Shown: piece by piece, positions 1 to 7,335 of the stretch
Layout of the letters: every line of letters starts with the position of its first letter
Position numbering within the stretch: the first letter of the stretch is position 1
NCBI GenBank assembly: GCA_964604195.1
Contig: CAZRXW010000006.1
Location: 1-47,930, forward strand
DNA length: 47,930 nt
Reading direction: 5' to 3'
Origin: SSEF01 sp964604195
GTDB taxonomy: Bacteria > Patescibacteriota > Minisyncoccia > Moranbacterales > UBA1568
Notes under the pieces: generated by a model
Told to the model about the DNA's origin: nothing
Databases searched by the model: none
What the model saw: only the letters and a program-made list of their open reading frames with translations
Program-made: the position numbers and the translations under genes

Positions 1-51
1 CCTTTCCTTGGGGTGATTTTCTTTGTTTCCGTGCTACGCGTCAAACGCACA

Positions 52-75
52 CACCAGCTAAAGCCGGTGGTTTTT
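52..75 (+). terminator. possible intrinsic terminator at window edge
   Basis: An imperfect hairpin (CACC-A-GC, loop TAAA, GC-C-GGTG, one A/C mismatch) is followed by five T on the plus strand. It could end a plus-strand transcript entering from outside the window. The rest of bases 1-84 holds nothing else that I recognise. Confidence 0.35.
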
Positions 76-84
76 AGTGGTAAG

Positions 85-108
85 AAAAGGCCCCTTACGG
101 GGCCTTTT
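85..108 (-). terminator. rplJ-rplL operon terminator
   Basis: A perfect 10-bp stem (AAAAGGCCCC, loop TTAC, GGGGCCTTTT) lies about 40 bases past the rplL stop. Read on the minus strand the GC-rich stem ends in a T run, so it is an intrinsic terminator; the symmetry would also let it work on the plus strand. A second small hairpin (CCTGCC, loop TATC, GGCAGG; 114-129) sits between it and rplL. Confidence 0.85.
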
Positions 109-147
109 CAATTCCTGCCTATCGGCAGGCAAATTCTATCGAAAGAA

Positions 148-552
148 TTACTTAAGGGTCACGGTTGCACCAGCTTCCTCAAGCTTCTTCTTGATAGTTT
201 CGGCATCAGCCTTGGCTACCTTCTCCTTGACTACCTTTGGAGCGCCATCAACGAGATCCTTGGCTTCCTTGAGTCCGAGACCGGTTACCTCACGAACAGC
301 CTTGATCACATTGATCTTCTGCTGACCGGCAGCGGTAAGCTCGACATCAAAGTCGGTTTTCTCCTCAGCGGCAGCAGCAGCACCGGCAGTGGCAACCGCT
401 CCCATCATGACCGGAGCAGCAGCTGACACACCAAACTTATCTTCGAGCACCTTGACGAGCTCAGAAAGATCCAAGACGCTCATCTTCTCGATTTCAGCGA
501 CGAGCTTCTCAAACTTCTCTGGCACAACGACGTCCTTCTTCTCTTCTGACAT
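148..552 (-). CDS. rplL: 50S ribosomal protein L7/L12
   Basis: This 134-residue protein forms the ribosomal stalk that recruits translation GTPases. The N-terminal dimerisation helix (MSVLDLSELVKVLEDKFGV, about residues 24-42) is followed by an Ala/Gly-rich hinge (about 43-62) and the C-terminal globular domain with the conserved KINVIKAVREVTGLGLKEAK segment. Length is slightly above the usual 120-128 residues because of a short N-terminal extension. It is the second gene of the rplJ-rplL unit, 109 bases after rplJ, and is followed by a strong terminator. In the known system L10 binds L7/L12 dimers, and the leader ahead of rplJ would regulate both genes. Confidence 0.98.
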   Translation of the reverse strand: MSEEKKDVVVPEKFEKLVAEIEKMSVLDLSELVKVLEDKFGVSAAAPVMMGAVATAGAAAAAEEKTDFDVELTAAGQQKINVIKAVREVTGLGLKEAKDLVDGAPKVVKEKVAKADAETIKKKLEEAGATVTLK

Positions 553-661
553 ACGTTTAACGTTAATGAGTTACTTAATTAGTGATGAGTATCATTGCTA
601 CATCGTCAAAGGGTTGAAATGATTCAGCCATTTAACCATGCAGCAATGCCCCCACCAAAAC

Positions 662-1186
662 CTATCCCTGCTTACTATCACGCACCGCGCCCAACACTCG
701 CACTAGGCCACTCAGATTGCCCGAGAGAGCTCGGACAAAACCAGTGATTGGAGCTTGGAGCGTTCCTACGAGCTTGGCCCGGAGTTCATCCTGTGAAGGA
801 AGCTGAGCTAATGCTTTGATTGCCTTCACATCGAGTGCCTCATTCCCGAGAGAACCACCAACGATTTCGAGAGTGCTTTCTTTATTGGCTTTTTTGAAAT
901 CCACCAGCACCTTAGCAGCTGTTACTTCATCGCTTGAAAAGGCGACTCCCACCTGGCCATCAAGCTCACGGGCATTGACGCTCACCCCAGCATCTTTAAG
1001 GGCAATATTGAGGAGGGTCTTCTTCAAGACCTGCCATGATGAGCCACTCTTCAAAAGCTCTCGACGAATCTTGGTGATATCCTTTACTGATACCCCTTTA
1101 AAATTAGCAAACACCAGGGCCTTGGCTCCCTTCGCTTTTTCGGCTACAGATTTGACCTGCGCTTCTTTTTGGCTTCGGTTCTGCAT
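662..1186 (-). CDS. rplJ: 50S ribosomal protein L10
   Basis: L10 anchors the L7/L12 stalk to 23S rRNA. The ATG at 1186 gives a 174-residue protein starting MQNRSQKEAQVK, which matches the family start; the upstream in-frame TTG at 1207 would add seven unconserved residues and is less likely. Family features seen: KGAKALVFANFKGVSV near the N-terminus and the helical L7/L12-binding C-terminus. No strong Shine-Dalgarno lies before the ATG; upstream sequence is the T-rich tail of the leader terminator. First gene of rplJ-rplL, controlled by the L10 leader and promoter described separately. Confidence 0.97.
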   Translation of the reverse strand: MQNRSQKEAQVKSVAEKAKGAKALVFANFKGVSVKDITKIRRELLKSGSSWQVLKKTLLNIALKDAGVSVNARELDGQVGVAFSSDEVTAAKVLVDFKKANKESTLEIVGGSLGNEALDVKAIKALAQLPSQDELRAKLVGTLQAPITGFVRALSGNLSGLVRVLGAVRDSKQG

Positions 1187-1224
1187 AGTATTTGAGACGA
1201 TCAACAAAAATTAGTAAGAAATAA

Positions 1225-1251
1225 ACAAAAAATCCGCGTTCACCGCAGATT
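1225..1251 (-). terminator. attenuator terminator in the rplJ leader
   Basis: On the minus strand AATCTGCG, loop GTGAA and CGCGGATT form an 8-bp stem with one G-U pair, directly followed by a run of six T. It lies 39 bases before the rplJ ATG. Its 5' arm (1244-1251) shares bases with the closing strand of the L10-leader stem, the layout expected for attenuation. Confidence 0.8.
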
Positions 1252-1345
1252 GAGGGAAAACCCAGATAAACTGAGCTTCATGTCCTCGCCGGGTCTTCTC
1301 TTACCACAAAATGAGTAAGGGCCACGGGTCTGCGGAGAAAAAATT
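1225..1345 (-). promoter_or_regulatory. L10 leader (ribosomal protein autoregulatory RNA)
   Basis: The minus-strand leader between promoter and rplJ carries the hallmarks of the known L10 leader: CCGCAGA (1329-1335) followed by a GTGGC segment, later a GGCGAGGAC segment, and the closing complement TCTGCGG (1243-1249). The closing strand overlaps the 5' arm of a terminator hairpin, so the two structures exclude each other. By analogy with the known family, free L10 (with L7/L12) would bind the leader and alter readthrough into rplJ-rplL. Confidence 0.85.
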
Positions 1346-1355
1346 GTGTAGTCAC

Positions 1356-1384
1356 AGATTACCGGATCCATGAGAAACTGTCAA
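1356..1384 (-). promoter_or_regulatory. rplJ-rplL promoter
   Basis: A consensus -35 TTGACA (1379-1384) and a -10 TAATCT (1356-1361) are 17 bp apart on the minus strand. Transcription would start near 1349, a few bases ahead of the L10-leader stem. Confidence 0.8.
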
Positions 1385-1497
1385 TCCCGTACCATTTTCA
1401 ACAACAATCAAAACCATTGATTCAGACCAACACAGAGCGTCGACTTCATCTCGATCTCTAGACAACAAAGTGTCCTTGCAAAAAATGGTACTGGGAT
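1384..1497. repeat. inverted repeat flanking the rpsP-rplJ intergenic segment
   Basis: GTACCATTTT (1389-1398) and AAAATGGTAC (1482-1491) are perfect 10-bp inverted copies. The match extends outward through ATCCC/GGGAT with a one-base bulge. The arms are 83 bp apart; one abuts the rplJ -35 box and the other the rpsP stop codon. No open reading frame lies between them. Function is unknown: an operator pair, a long-range mRNA hairpin at the rpsP 3' end, or a relic of a small element are all possible. Confidence 0.6.
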
Positions 1498-1500
1498 CAA

Positions 1501-1863
1501 CTAAGCCTTCACCTTTTCAGCAGGAGCAGCCGCTTCCGGAGCTGATTCTGGCTTCGTCTCAGCCTCTGCTGGCGCAGCTTCTACCACCTTAGGTTCTGGG
1601 CGCTTCATCTTCTTGGGGATAATCTTCCCTTCGATAACACCAGCCTTAACCAGCATGTTGTGCACTCGATCCGATGGCTCAGCACCCTGTCCGATCCAGT
1701 ACAAAATCCGCTCCTTCTTGAGGAGAGTATTCTTAGAGTAAGGATCATGACTTCCCAAGACCTCCACGTGCCTATGTCCTGGAGCTTTGGATTTCTCCTG
1801 AAGGATTACCCGAAACTGGGCCTGATTGCGCTTACCATAACGGTTGAGACGGATGACGAGCAT
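1501..1863 (-). CDS. rpsP: 30S ribosomal protein S16
   Basis: S16 is a small-subunit assembly protein. The first 85 or so residues match the family closely (MLVIRLNRYGKRNQAQFRV, then DPYSKNTLLKKERILYWIGQ and GAEPSDRVHNMLVKAGV). Residues about 88-120 form a Pro/Ala/Glu-rich low-complexity tail ending in basic residues, making the protein longer (120) than the usual 80-90. The ATG at 1863 follows a clear promoter and a T-rich leader. No neighbour of the classical rpsP-rimM-trmD operon is present; the gene appears to be transcribed alone. Confidence 0.97.
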   Translation of the reverse strand: MLVIRLNRYGKRNQAQFRVILQEKSKAPGHRHVEVLGSHDPYSKNTLLKKERILYWIGQGAEPSDRVHNMLVKAGVIEGKIIPKKMKRPEPKVVEAAPAEAETKPESAPEAAAPAEKVKA

Positions 1864-1899
1864 AGCTACGAAAAATCAAAAAATATGTATGCAAGAGCC

Positions 1900-1928
1900 A
1901 TTCTAGCCTGAATAGAGAATAGAGTCAA
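1900..1928 (-). promoter_or_regulatory. rpsP promoter
   Basis: TTGACT (1923-1928) and TAGAAT (1900-1905) are spaced 17 bp on the minus strand, giving a start near 1893 and a leader of about 30 nt. Confidence 0.75.
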
Positions 1929-1963
1929 CCCCATAGCTCTCGACTACTCAAAACCCCTCCTAT

Positions 1964-2455
1964 CTACTCGCCTTCTGTATAGCTATAGGAAAGTTTATGG
2001 TACTCAACTGTATCATATGCCGCCATTCCCGAAGCATGCCAGAGAACAAATTCAGCTAGTCCGACGTCGAGGGCAAGCTTGCTGCAAATGGTACAATAAG
2101 GCTTTCCTGAAAAAAGTACTTGATTGTCAGGACCAATACTGACAAAAAAGAGCATCGCTCCCTCTACTTTTTCTGGATGCCGTCGTAACGCCGAGAGAAT
2201 AGCTCGCACCTCAGCATGCATACAACATGTCTTATCTGTCACCTTTGAATGATAGCGAGTTTTATCATACTGACACCGCTCACCTGGCGATTCTCCTCTA
2301 GCAGGACTATTGAAACCCGCACCAATAACTTTTCCTCTACTAATAATCACAGCGCCACATCTCCGACGCAAACAGGCTGCTTGTTGAGCGATGACGGCTG
2401 CCTCCTTCATAAACCCCTCGCCTCTTTTGGCTTCTTCGCCCTCCAAAATGCGCAT
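1964..2455 (-). CDS. zinc-dependent cytidine/deoxycytidylate deaminase-like protein
   Basis: This 163-residue protein belongs to the cytidine deaminase-like superfamily, closest in look to dCMP deaminase (ComEB-type). The HAE zinc/catalytic motif is at CMHAEVRAI and the second zinc motif is P-x-C-x-x-C at KPYCTICSK. The N-terminal half carries RRRCGAVIISRGKVIGAGFN, the usual substrate-fold strand. If it is a dCMP deaminase it would make dUMP for ThyA and complement dut and dcd in this window, but substrate cannot be read from the sequence. The gene starts 2 bases after the smc stop codon, so it is very likely translated with smc as the last gene of that operon. Confidence 0.8.
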   Translation of the reverse strand: MRILEGEEAKRGEGFMKEAAVIAQQAACLRRRCGAVIISRGKVIGAGFNSPARGESPGERCQYDKTRYHSKVTDKTCCMHAEVRAILSALRRHPEKVEGAMLFFVSIGPDNQVLFSGKPYCTICSKLALDVGLAEFVLWHASGMAAYDTVEYHKLSYSYTEGE

Positions 2456-2457
2456 AC

Positions 2458-4767
2458 CTATCCTTTGGAATCAATTTTTTTACCAATCTCTCCAATTTGG
2501 TCAAACTTCAGTGAAAGAAGTTTGGAAACACCGTCATCACCCATGGTTACCCCGTAGAGAAGAGCAGCTTGTTCCATGGTGGCCCGATTGTGGGTAATAG
2601 CGACAAACTGGGTATGTTCCCCAAGCTCCGAGAGCATCCGACTAAAGCGCCTCGAGTTCGCTTCATCGAGTGCTGCCTCAACTTCATCGAGAACAGCAAA
2701 CGGTGGGGGGTTGTGAGCAATAATGGCAAAAAGAAGCGCCAGAGAAGTTAGTGAGCGTTCACCTCCCGAAAGCATAGAGAGATTATGAATGCGTTTCCCA
2801 GGAGGACAAGCCATGATATCGATACCTATCTCGTACTCTTCTTCCTTTTCAGTTGAATCATTGCCCTCTTCTTCACTTCCTCCCTCCTCAAGCTCATCGC
2901 GTTTCCTCATTGGAATTTTTACAAGCTTAAGTTCAGCTTTACCACCACCAAAAATAAGCTGGAAGTATTCTCGGAATTTTCTTTCAATCTCATGAAAAGC
3001 ACTCTTAAATTCTTGGTCAATTTTTTGATCCATTTCTTTCACTACGGTCTTTAGTGATTCGATAGCAGATTTCAAATCCTCGGATTCTGAAGTAAGGAAA
3101 GTGTAGCGCTCCTCAGTCTCACGATATTCATCAACTACCAATGGATCGATAGTTCCAATATGTTCCACCTCTACTTTGAGCCGAGCAATCTCGCGTTCAA
3201 GCTTTTCTCGTTCAACGAGTGTACCGTCATACGTCAATGCTTCTGGTGAAAGAGAGAGTTCCTCTCTCACCAAGGCAGTAAGATCCTCTTCACGGACCTC
3301 TACTCGAGCCAATCTCACCTTGAGTTCATTGAGAGCGTCTTTTTTCCGTTGAAGGTCATATCCAAGATCTCGCATCTCTTTTTCACGAGCAAAAAACTGC
3401 TCCCGCTCCACTCGGCTTTTTTCTCGCATTTCCACTAGCTCGCGACCCTTCTCACCCACCAAACGCTCCCCTTCCTGGATAGTTACCTGAACAGCAGTAA
3501 GCGAGGCTTCTAGAGCCGCTAAACGGGCATCACTTTCTTGACGCTCTGCTTCTGGAAGCGCCGAAATTTTTTTCATTTTTACACTCCCTTCATTGGCCTG
3601 AGTTCTAAGTTCAGCAATTCGCTGACGAATAACGATGGCAAATTCTTTGATATCCTGAACATCTTCTATCTTTTCAATATGAGCTAACTTATCGATGAGC
3701 TGTACCTGCAGTTCGCTCACCTCATCCAGTCGTGCCTCAACAAAATGCAAGTCGACCGGAATAATCTCGATTGATTCACGCTCACGTCGCTTCTCCAGCT
3801 CTCCTTCCTTGCGCCCCTCCAAGAGACTACGCTCCCGCACTGCATCATTGAGCTTTGTGCGGAGTTCAGTCAGGACCCGCTCGAGATCATCTTCTTTGGC
3901 ATTGGTATCAAAAGCTTGTGCCGCATCCTTAGTCAGAGCCTCGAGCAAAGCCTGTTTGGACTCGAGCGTCGCAATAGCAGATTCGAGTGTTTGCCGCTCT
4001 CCAAAGAGTGACCCCCGTTCGGTTACAAATGTATGCCACAGATACCCATACAAGAGCTCCTGTTTCGAACGGAGACGAGCAGTAATATCTTTTCCCTGAG
4101 CTGCCTTCTCTGCCTGTCGTCTCAAATTTTTGAGATGAGGTTCAATCTCGATAACCAAACTATCTACCCGTGCCAAGTTATCTTTGGTACTCTCAATTTT
4201 TCGCAAGGCTCTCTCTTTTTCTATCTGATACTGCTTCACACCTGCTGCATCTTCAAAAGTAGTCCGACGCTCAATGGGCGAAGACAAGAGAACTGCATCA
4301 CTCATCCCTTGTGTAATGACACAATAACTGTCTTTGCCGACTCCAGCCTTGGCCAAAAGATCAACAATATCCATGAGACGAACTCGAGAACCATTAACGA
4401 GATACTCGCTTTCACCACTCCGATAAACTTTGCGGGTAATAGCTACTTCGGTAAACTCAATCGGGATCCGCTTATCAGTATTATCAAAATAGAGCGTCAC
4501 CGAAGCGGTCCCAAGACGTGTTTTTTTGTCTGTCCCAGCAAAAATAACATCTTCTGATTTTTTCCCACGAAGATTTTTGGATGACTGTTCCCCGATAGCC
4601 CAACGGATAGCATCGGCCACGTTGGATTTCCCGCTTCCATTCGGGCCCACAATAGCTGTAATGCCACATCGGCCACCACTCTCGAGATCACATTCGGGAA
4701 GAAAATCTAATACCGTTTTATTGGCAAAAGATTTAAAACCATTAATTTCGAGTTTTTTGAGATACAT
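2458..4767 (-). CDS. smc: short SMC-family chromosome segregation ATPase, no visible hinge
   Basis: SMC ATPases organise and segregate chromosomes. The N-terminal head is complete: YLKKLEINGFKSFA, then Walker A GPNGSGKSN (41-49). The C-terminal head carries the ABC signature LSGGERS (about 666-672) and Walker B FAVLDEVEAALDEAN. Between them, about residues 170-560 are charged heptad-like coiled coil. The globular hinge that normally splits the coil at about residue 500-650 of a roughly 1,150-residue SMC is not recognisable. Total length is 769. An acidic insert (about 620-645, rich in E and G) lies in the C-terminal head. One continuous frame, no sign of frameshift. Last genes of rpmF-nusB-rnc-smc-deaminase; 20 bases after rnc, as in the classical rnc-smc pairing. 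A RecN/SbcC relative is less likely given the head sequences. Confidence 0.92.
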   Translation of the reverse strand: MYLKKLEINGFKSFANKTVLDFLPECDLESGGRCGITAIVGPNGSGKSNVADAIRWAIGEQSSKNLRGKKSEDVIFAGTDKKTRLGTASVTLYFDNTDKRIPIEFTEVAITRKVYRSGESEYLVNGSRVRLMDIVDLLAKAGVGKDSYCVITQGMSDAVLLSSPIERRTTFEDAAGVKQYQIEKERALRKIESTKDNLARVDSLVIEIEPHLKNLRRQAEKAAQGKDITARLRSKQELLYGYLWHTFVTERGSLFGERQTLESAIATLESKQALLEALTKDAAQAFDTNAKEDDLERVLTELRTKLNDAVRERSLLEGRKEGELEKRRERESIEIIPVDLHFVEARLDEVSELQVQLIDKLAHIEKIEDVQDIKEFAIVIRQRIAELRTQANEGSVKMKKISALPEAERQESDARLAALEASLTAVQVTIQEGERLVGEKGRELVEMREKSRVEREQFFAREKEMRDLGYDLQRKKDALNELKVRLARVEVREEDLTALVREELSLSPEALTYDGTLVEREKLEREIARLKVEVEHIGTIDPLVVDEYRETEERYTFLTSESEDLKSAIESLKTVVKEMDQKIDQEFKSAFHEIERKFREYFQLIFGGGKAELKLVKIPMRKRDELEEGGSEEEGNDSTEKEEEYEIGIDIMACPPGKRIHNLSMLSGGERSLTSLALLFAIIAHNPPPFAVLDEVEAALDEANSRRFSRMLSELGEHTQFVAITHNRATMEQAALLYGVTMGDDGVSKLLSLKFDQIGEIGKKIDSKG

Positions 4768-4787
4768 CTGCGTACGTCTTCACAGAA

Positions 4788-5492
4788 TTACCAGCCTTTT
4801 TTCAGAAGTGCCTGCTTGGCAGCCTCACGCTGAGCCTCTTGTTTAGAGAGTCCCTCACCCTCAGCTACTAACTCGTCACCAAGAAAAACTCCCGCTACAA
4901 ATCGTCTGTCATGGTCCGGGCCCCATTCTTTCATCACTTGATACGAAGGAGTGACACTAAACTTTTCCTGAGAGAGCTCTTGAAAGCGACTTTTTGGATC
5001 AGAGTAGAGTTTCCCTTCGAGCACATCATGAAGACGGATGAGTACCCGTGACTCGATGAAGGCCTTGGCGGCAGCATATCCCTGATCGAGATAGAGTGCG
5101 CCAATAATAGCCTCTACCGCATTGGCAATGAGATAAGTACGAGCTCTCCCCTTATCCTTAGCCTCACCACGACTCATCAAGAGATACGTCTCTATACCAA
5201 GATCGCCACCAATAGAAGAAAGCATGTCACTATTCACCAAAGCTGCCCGCAGAGCAGTAAGATCTCCTTCTGGTTTATCAGGAAAGACTGCGTATAGATG
5301 TTCTGTCACCACGAGTTCAAGTACGGCGTCACCCAAGAATTCCAGTCTTTCATTATGGGGATACGGATACCGCTTGTGCTCATTGAGATAAGAACGATGG
5401 GTGACTGCTTCCTGGAAAAGCTCTGGCTGCTTTACCGTGATACCGAGTGATTCTGCTAAAGCAGCTGCATCAAAAACTGATTGATTAGTCAT
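4788..5492 (-). CDS. rnc: ribonuclease III
   Basis: RNase III cuts double-stranded RNA in rRNA precursors and mRNAs. The 234-residue protein has the signature NERLEFLGDAVLELVV (about residues 45-60), the second catalytic acidic motif ANAVEAIIGALYLDQG (about 123-138), and a C-terminal double-stranded-RNA-binding domain starting near DPKSRFQELSQE and ending EAQREAAKQALLKKGW. All expected catalytic acidic residues appear present. The gene lies between nusB and smc with gaps of 15 and 20 bases, so it is clearly within an operon. Confidence 0.97.
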   Translation of the reverse strand: MTNQSVFDAAALAESLGITVKQPELFQEAVTHRSYLNEHKRYPYPHNERLEFLGDAVLELVVTEHLYAVFPDKPEGDLTALRAALVNSDMLSSIGGDLGIETYLLMSRGEAKDKGRARTYLIANAVEAIIGALYLDQGYAAAKAFIESRVLIRLHDVLEGKLYSDPKSRFQELSQEKFSVTPSYQVMKEWGPDHDRRFVAGVFLGDELVAEGEGLSKQEAQREAAKQALLKKGW

Positions 5493-5507
5493 ACAGAAAA
5501 TACGTGG

Positions 5508-6047
5508 TTACTTCTCCTTGGATGAACTTTTTTTCTTGTGTTCTTTTTTTATTGGAGAAACCTCTTTTTCTTTTGTTTCTTTTTCTTCAGGTTTCTTGTG
5601 ATTGTCACTCGTATCATCCTTCATCGGCTCTCCCATTTCACGATAAATCGTTCCCAGAACTCCATTCACAAACCGTGGGGTTGAATCCGAACCAAAACTT
5701 TTTCCGAGTTCAATTGCCTCATTGATAGCCACTTTGGGAGGGACTTCGTCATAGTTTCCAAACATCAGCTCGCCGATACCGAGGCGCAAAATATTGCGGT
5801 CTACCACGGTCACCTGCTCAAGTGGCCACTCTGGAGCACATTTCTCAATGAGTTCATCAATCGTTTTTCGATGTTCCAGCACTCGTTCCAAAAGAGTACG
5901 CGAAAAGTCCGTATCCTCAAGACCGGGAGCAAACTCCTCAAGATTTTTGCGCAAGATAGCGAGCGCATTTTCGTCGTGCCTTCCCTGAAAATCCCATTCA
6001 AAAAGAGATTGCATGACGACCGAACGCTGCAGATGCCGATTGGCCAT
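5508..6047 (-). CDS. nusB: transcription antitermination factor NusB
   Basis: NusB binds boxA RNA with S10 (NusE) and supports rRNA antitermination. I place the start at the ATG encoding MANRHLQRSVVMQSLFEWDF, the usual NusB start; the open frame extends 16 codons further to a TTG but those residues are unconserved and overlap the leader. Family segments seen: RNILRLGIGELMF and PPKVAINEAIELGKSFGS, then FVNGVLGTI. After about residue 140 there is a Lys/Glu-rich low-complexity tail of nearly 40 residues, absent from typical NusB. Second gene after rpmF. Confidence 0.93.
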   Translation of the reverse strand: MANRHLQRSVVMQSLFEWDFQGRHDENALAILRKNLEEFAPGLEDTDFSRTLLERVLEHRKTIDELIEKCAPEWPLEQVTVVDRNILRLGIGELMFGNYDEVPPKVAINEAIELGKSFGSDSTPRFVNGVLGTIYREMGEPMKDDTSDNHKKPEEKETKEKEVSPIKKEHKKKSSSKEK

Positions 6048-6102
6048 AAACGTAAAGAACTTTGATTGATTTTTTATAGGACTATTATAGCACAAAGACC
6101 GC

Positions 6103-6306
6103 CTAAGCGGTCTTTTCAGCTTTCATCTTGGGAGCAACCGAGAGAACGGCTTTGCCACGGTATTCGCCACACACAGAGCAGGCTCTATGTGGAGTTACTG
6201 GAGAGCTACACTTGGGGCAAGTCACGGTCTCAATCGGCTTGAGTGCATGAAACTTGCGAGCTCGATCGCGACGATGACGGGTATGCCGTTGTTTGGGGAG
6301 GGCCAT
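6103..6306 (-). CDS. rpmF: 50S ribosomal protein L32
   Basis: This 67-residue protein has the basic N-terminus of L32 (MALPKQRHTRHRRDRARK) and a zinc ribbon made of CPKC and, 13 residues on, CSVC. It is the four-cysteine form of L32, so it would bind zinc. First gene of rpmF-nusB-rnc-smc-deaminase. Confidence 0.95.
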   Translation of the reverse strand: MALPKQRHTRHRRDRARKFHALKPIETVTCPKCSSPVTPHRACSVCGEYRGKAVLSVAPKMKAEKTA

Positions 6307-6335
6307 AGGAAAACCTTGGTCAATTGGGGTTAGAG

Positions 6336-6354
6336 AAAAGGCTCTAGAGAGCCT
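6336..6354 (-). terminator. intrinsic terminator-like hairpin between rnhB and rpmF
   Basis: On the minus strand GGCTC, loop TCTA, GAGCC is followed by TTTT. It would stop transcripts from rnhB. It lies downstream of the predicted rpmF promoter, so it is also inside the rpmF leader. Confidence 0.6.
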
Positions 6355-6370
6355 CTATCAAGATGGGGAT

Positions 6371-6399
6371 AGTTTAGCAGAATACTCCAGGTTTGGCAA
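6371..6399 (-). promoter_or_regulatory. rpmF operon promoter
   Basis: TTGCCA (6394-6399) and TAAACT (6371-6376) are 17 bp apart on the minus strand, starting 4 bases past the rnhB coding end. Start point near 6364. Confidence 0.6.
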
Positions 6400-6403
6400 G
6401 TCA

Positions 6404-7123
6404 CTACCTCTTCTTTGGCCTCAGAACACCTGCGAAACGCTTATTAACGTTTTCTGGAATAGCCAGCTGGACTGGGCGGAAGCTCATGCGATGGATAGAC
6501 GAGGGGCCCAGCTTCCTGAGGGCTGCCATATGGACCGCTGTACCATACCCTTTGTGTTGAGCAAAACCATACCCTGGATACAAAGAATCCGCTTCAACGA
6601 TCAGTCTATCCCGAGTTACTTTGGCAATAATCGAGGCAGCTGCAATCGAACGCACTAGACTATCACCACTCACTATCGGTTCCTGCTGAAGCGATAGATT
6701 GGGGATAGACTGATTGCCATCAATCAGAACCATCAACTTCTTTTTCTCTTCCGCTGACAATTGTTTTTCGAAATCCGAGAGAGCCGCTTTCATAGCGAGA
6801 AAGGTCGCCTGCAAGATATTCACCCGATCAATTGTCTCCGGTCCGATGATTCCAATGCCGACATGAAACTGCTCTTGGACAAAGTTAAAAGCCTCTTCAC
6901 GTTGCTTGGGTGACAACTTCTTCGAATCCCGCACCAATTTCCACCGTTTGTCTTCTTCAGTATTCGTTTGGAATTTGATATTTGGCATTTGGAAATTCCG
7001 GTACAGCGTCGCACAAGCGACAACTGGACCAGCTAACGGCCCCCTCCCCGCTTCATCAACCCCTACAGGGAGAAAGCCTTGGCTGACCAGAAATTGTTCT
7101 CGTTCAAAAGTTGGAATTTTCAT
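6404..7123 (-). CDS. rnhB: ribonuclease HII
   Basis: RNase HII removes ribonucleotides from DNA and RNA-DNA hybrids. Motifs: GVDEAGRGPLAGPVVA near the N-terminus (catalytic Asp-Glu), VRDSKKLSPKQRE, LIDGNQ, and AAASIIAKVTRDR, with GYGTAVHMAALRKLGP near the C-terminus. The ATG at 7123 (MKIPTFEREQF) gives 239 residues; the longer frame begins at a non-canonical upstream codon. A short insertion after the first motif (around YRNFQMPNIKFQ) is unusual. A TATAAT -10 box ends only six bases before this ATG, suggesting a leaderless message. Confidence 0.95.
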   Translation of the reverse strand: MKIPTFEREQFLVSQGFLPVGVDEAGRGPLAGPVVACATLYRNFQMPNIKFQTNTEEDKRWKLVRDSKKLSPKQREEAFNFVQEQFHVGIGIIGPETIDRVNILQATFLAMKAALSDFEKQLSAEEKKKLMVLIDGNQSIPNLSLQQEPIVSGDSLVRSIAAASIIAKVTRDRLIVEADSLYPGYGFAQHKGYGTAVHMAALRKLGPSSIHRMSFRPVQLAIPENVNKRFAGVLRPKKR

Positions 7124-7129
7124 GCAGTA

Positions 7130-7135
7130 ATTATA
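7130..7135 (-). promoter_or_regulatory. rnhB -10 box
   Basis: A perfect TATAAT on the minus strand ends six bases before the rnhB ATG, placing the start at or within a base or two of the initiation codon. No good -35 is seen at 17 bp. Bases 7136-7298 between the divergent rnhB and dnaE hold nothing else that I recognise. Confidence 0.5.
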
Positions 7136-7298
7136 TACTACGAACACTAACTTCTCTGCAAAGTCCGAGGCGCAAGCCGGATAATGAGGGAAACAAACCT
7201 ATGACCTCAACTACCATATATTCATTGCCACGCCCTTCAGATTGATTGGTGTTTTTTGTTTGGTAAGTATCCCGTATCGAGTATTAGGTATCAAGCAA

Positions 7299-7329
7299 TT
7301 GAAAAGAGTCATACATAATACAATATACA
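7299..7329 (+). promoter_or_regulatory. dnaE promoter candidate
   Basis: TTGAAA (7299-7304) is followed by an AT-rich -10 region (AATATA at 17 bp or TATACA at 19 bp; TACAAT at 7319-7324 is an alternative). Any of these puts the start within about five bases of the dnaE ATG at 7336, and no Shine-Dalgarno is present. Confidence 0.45.
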
Positions 7330-7335
7330 CTTCCT

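Noticed and set aside
13..426. Plus-strand open frame opposite rplL
   Set aside because: Overlaps the whole rplL C-terminal domain and the operon terminator; no motif or ribosome-binding site.
2458..4767. SMC shortened by frameshift or internal deletion error
   Set aside because: The frame is continuous, both heads and the junction with neighbours are normal, and no hinge-coding sequence is found in another frame nearby.
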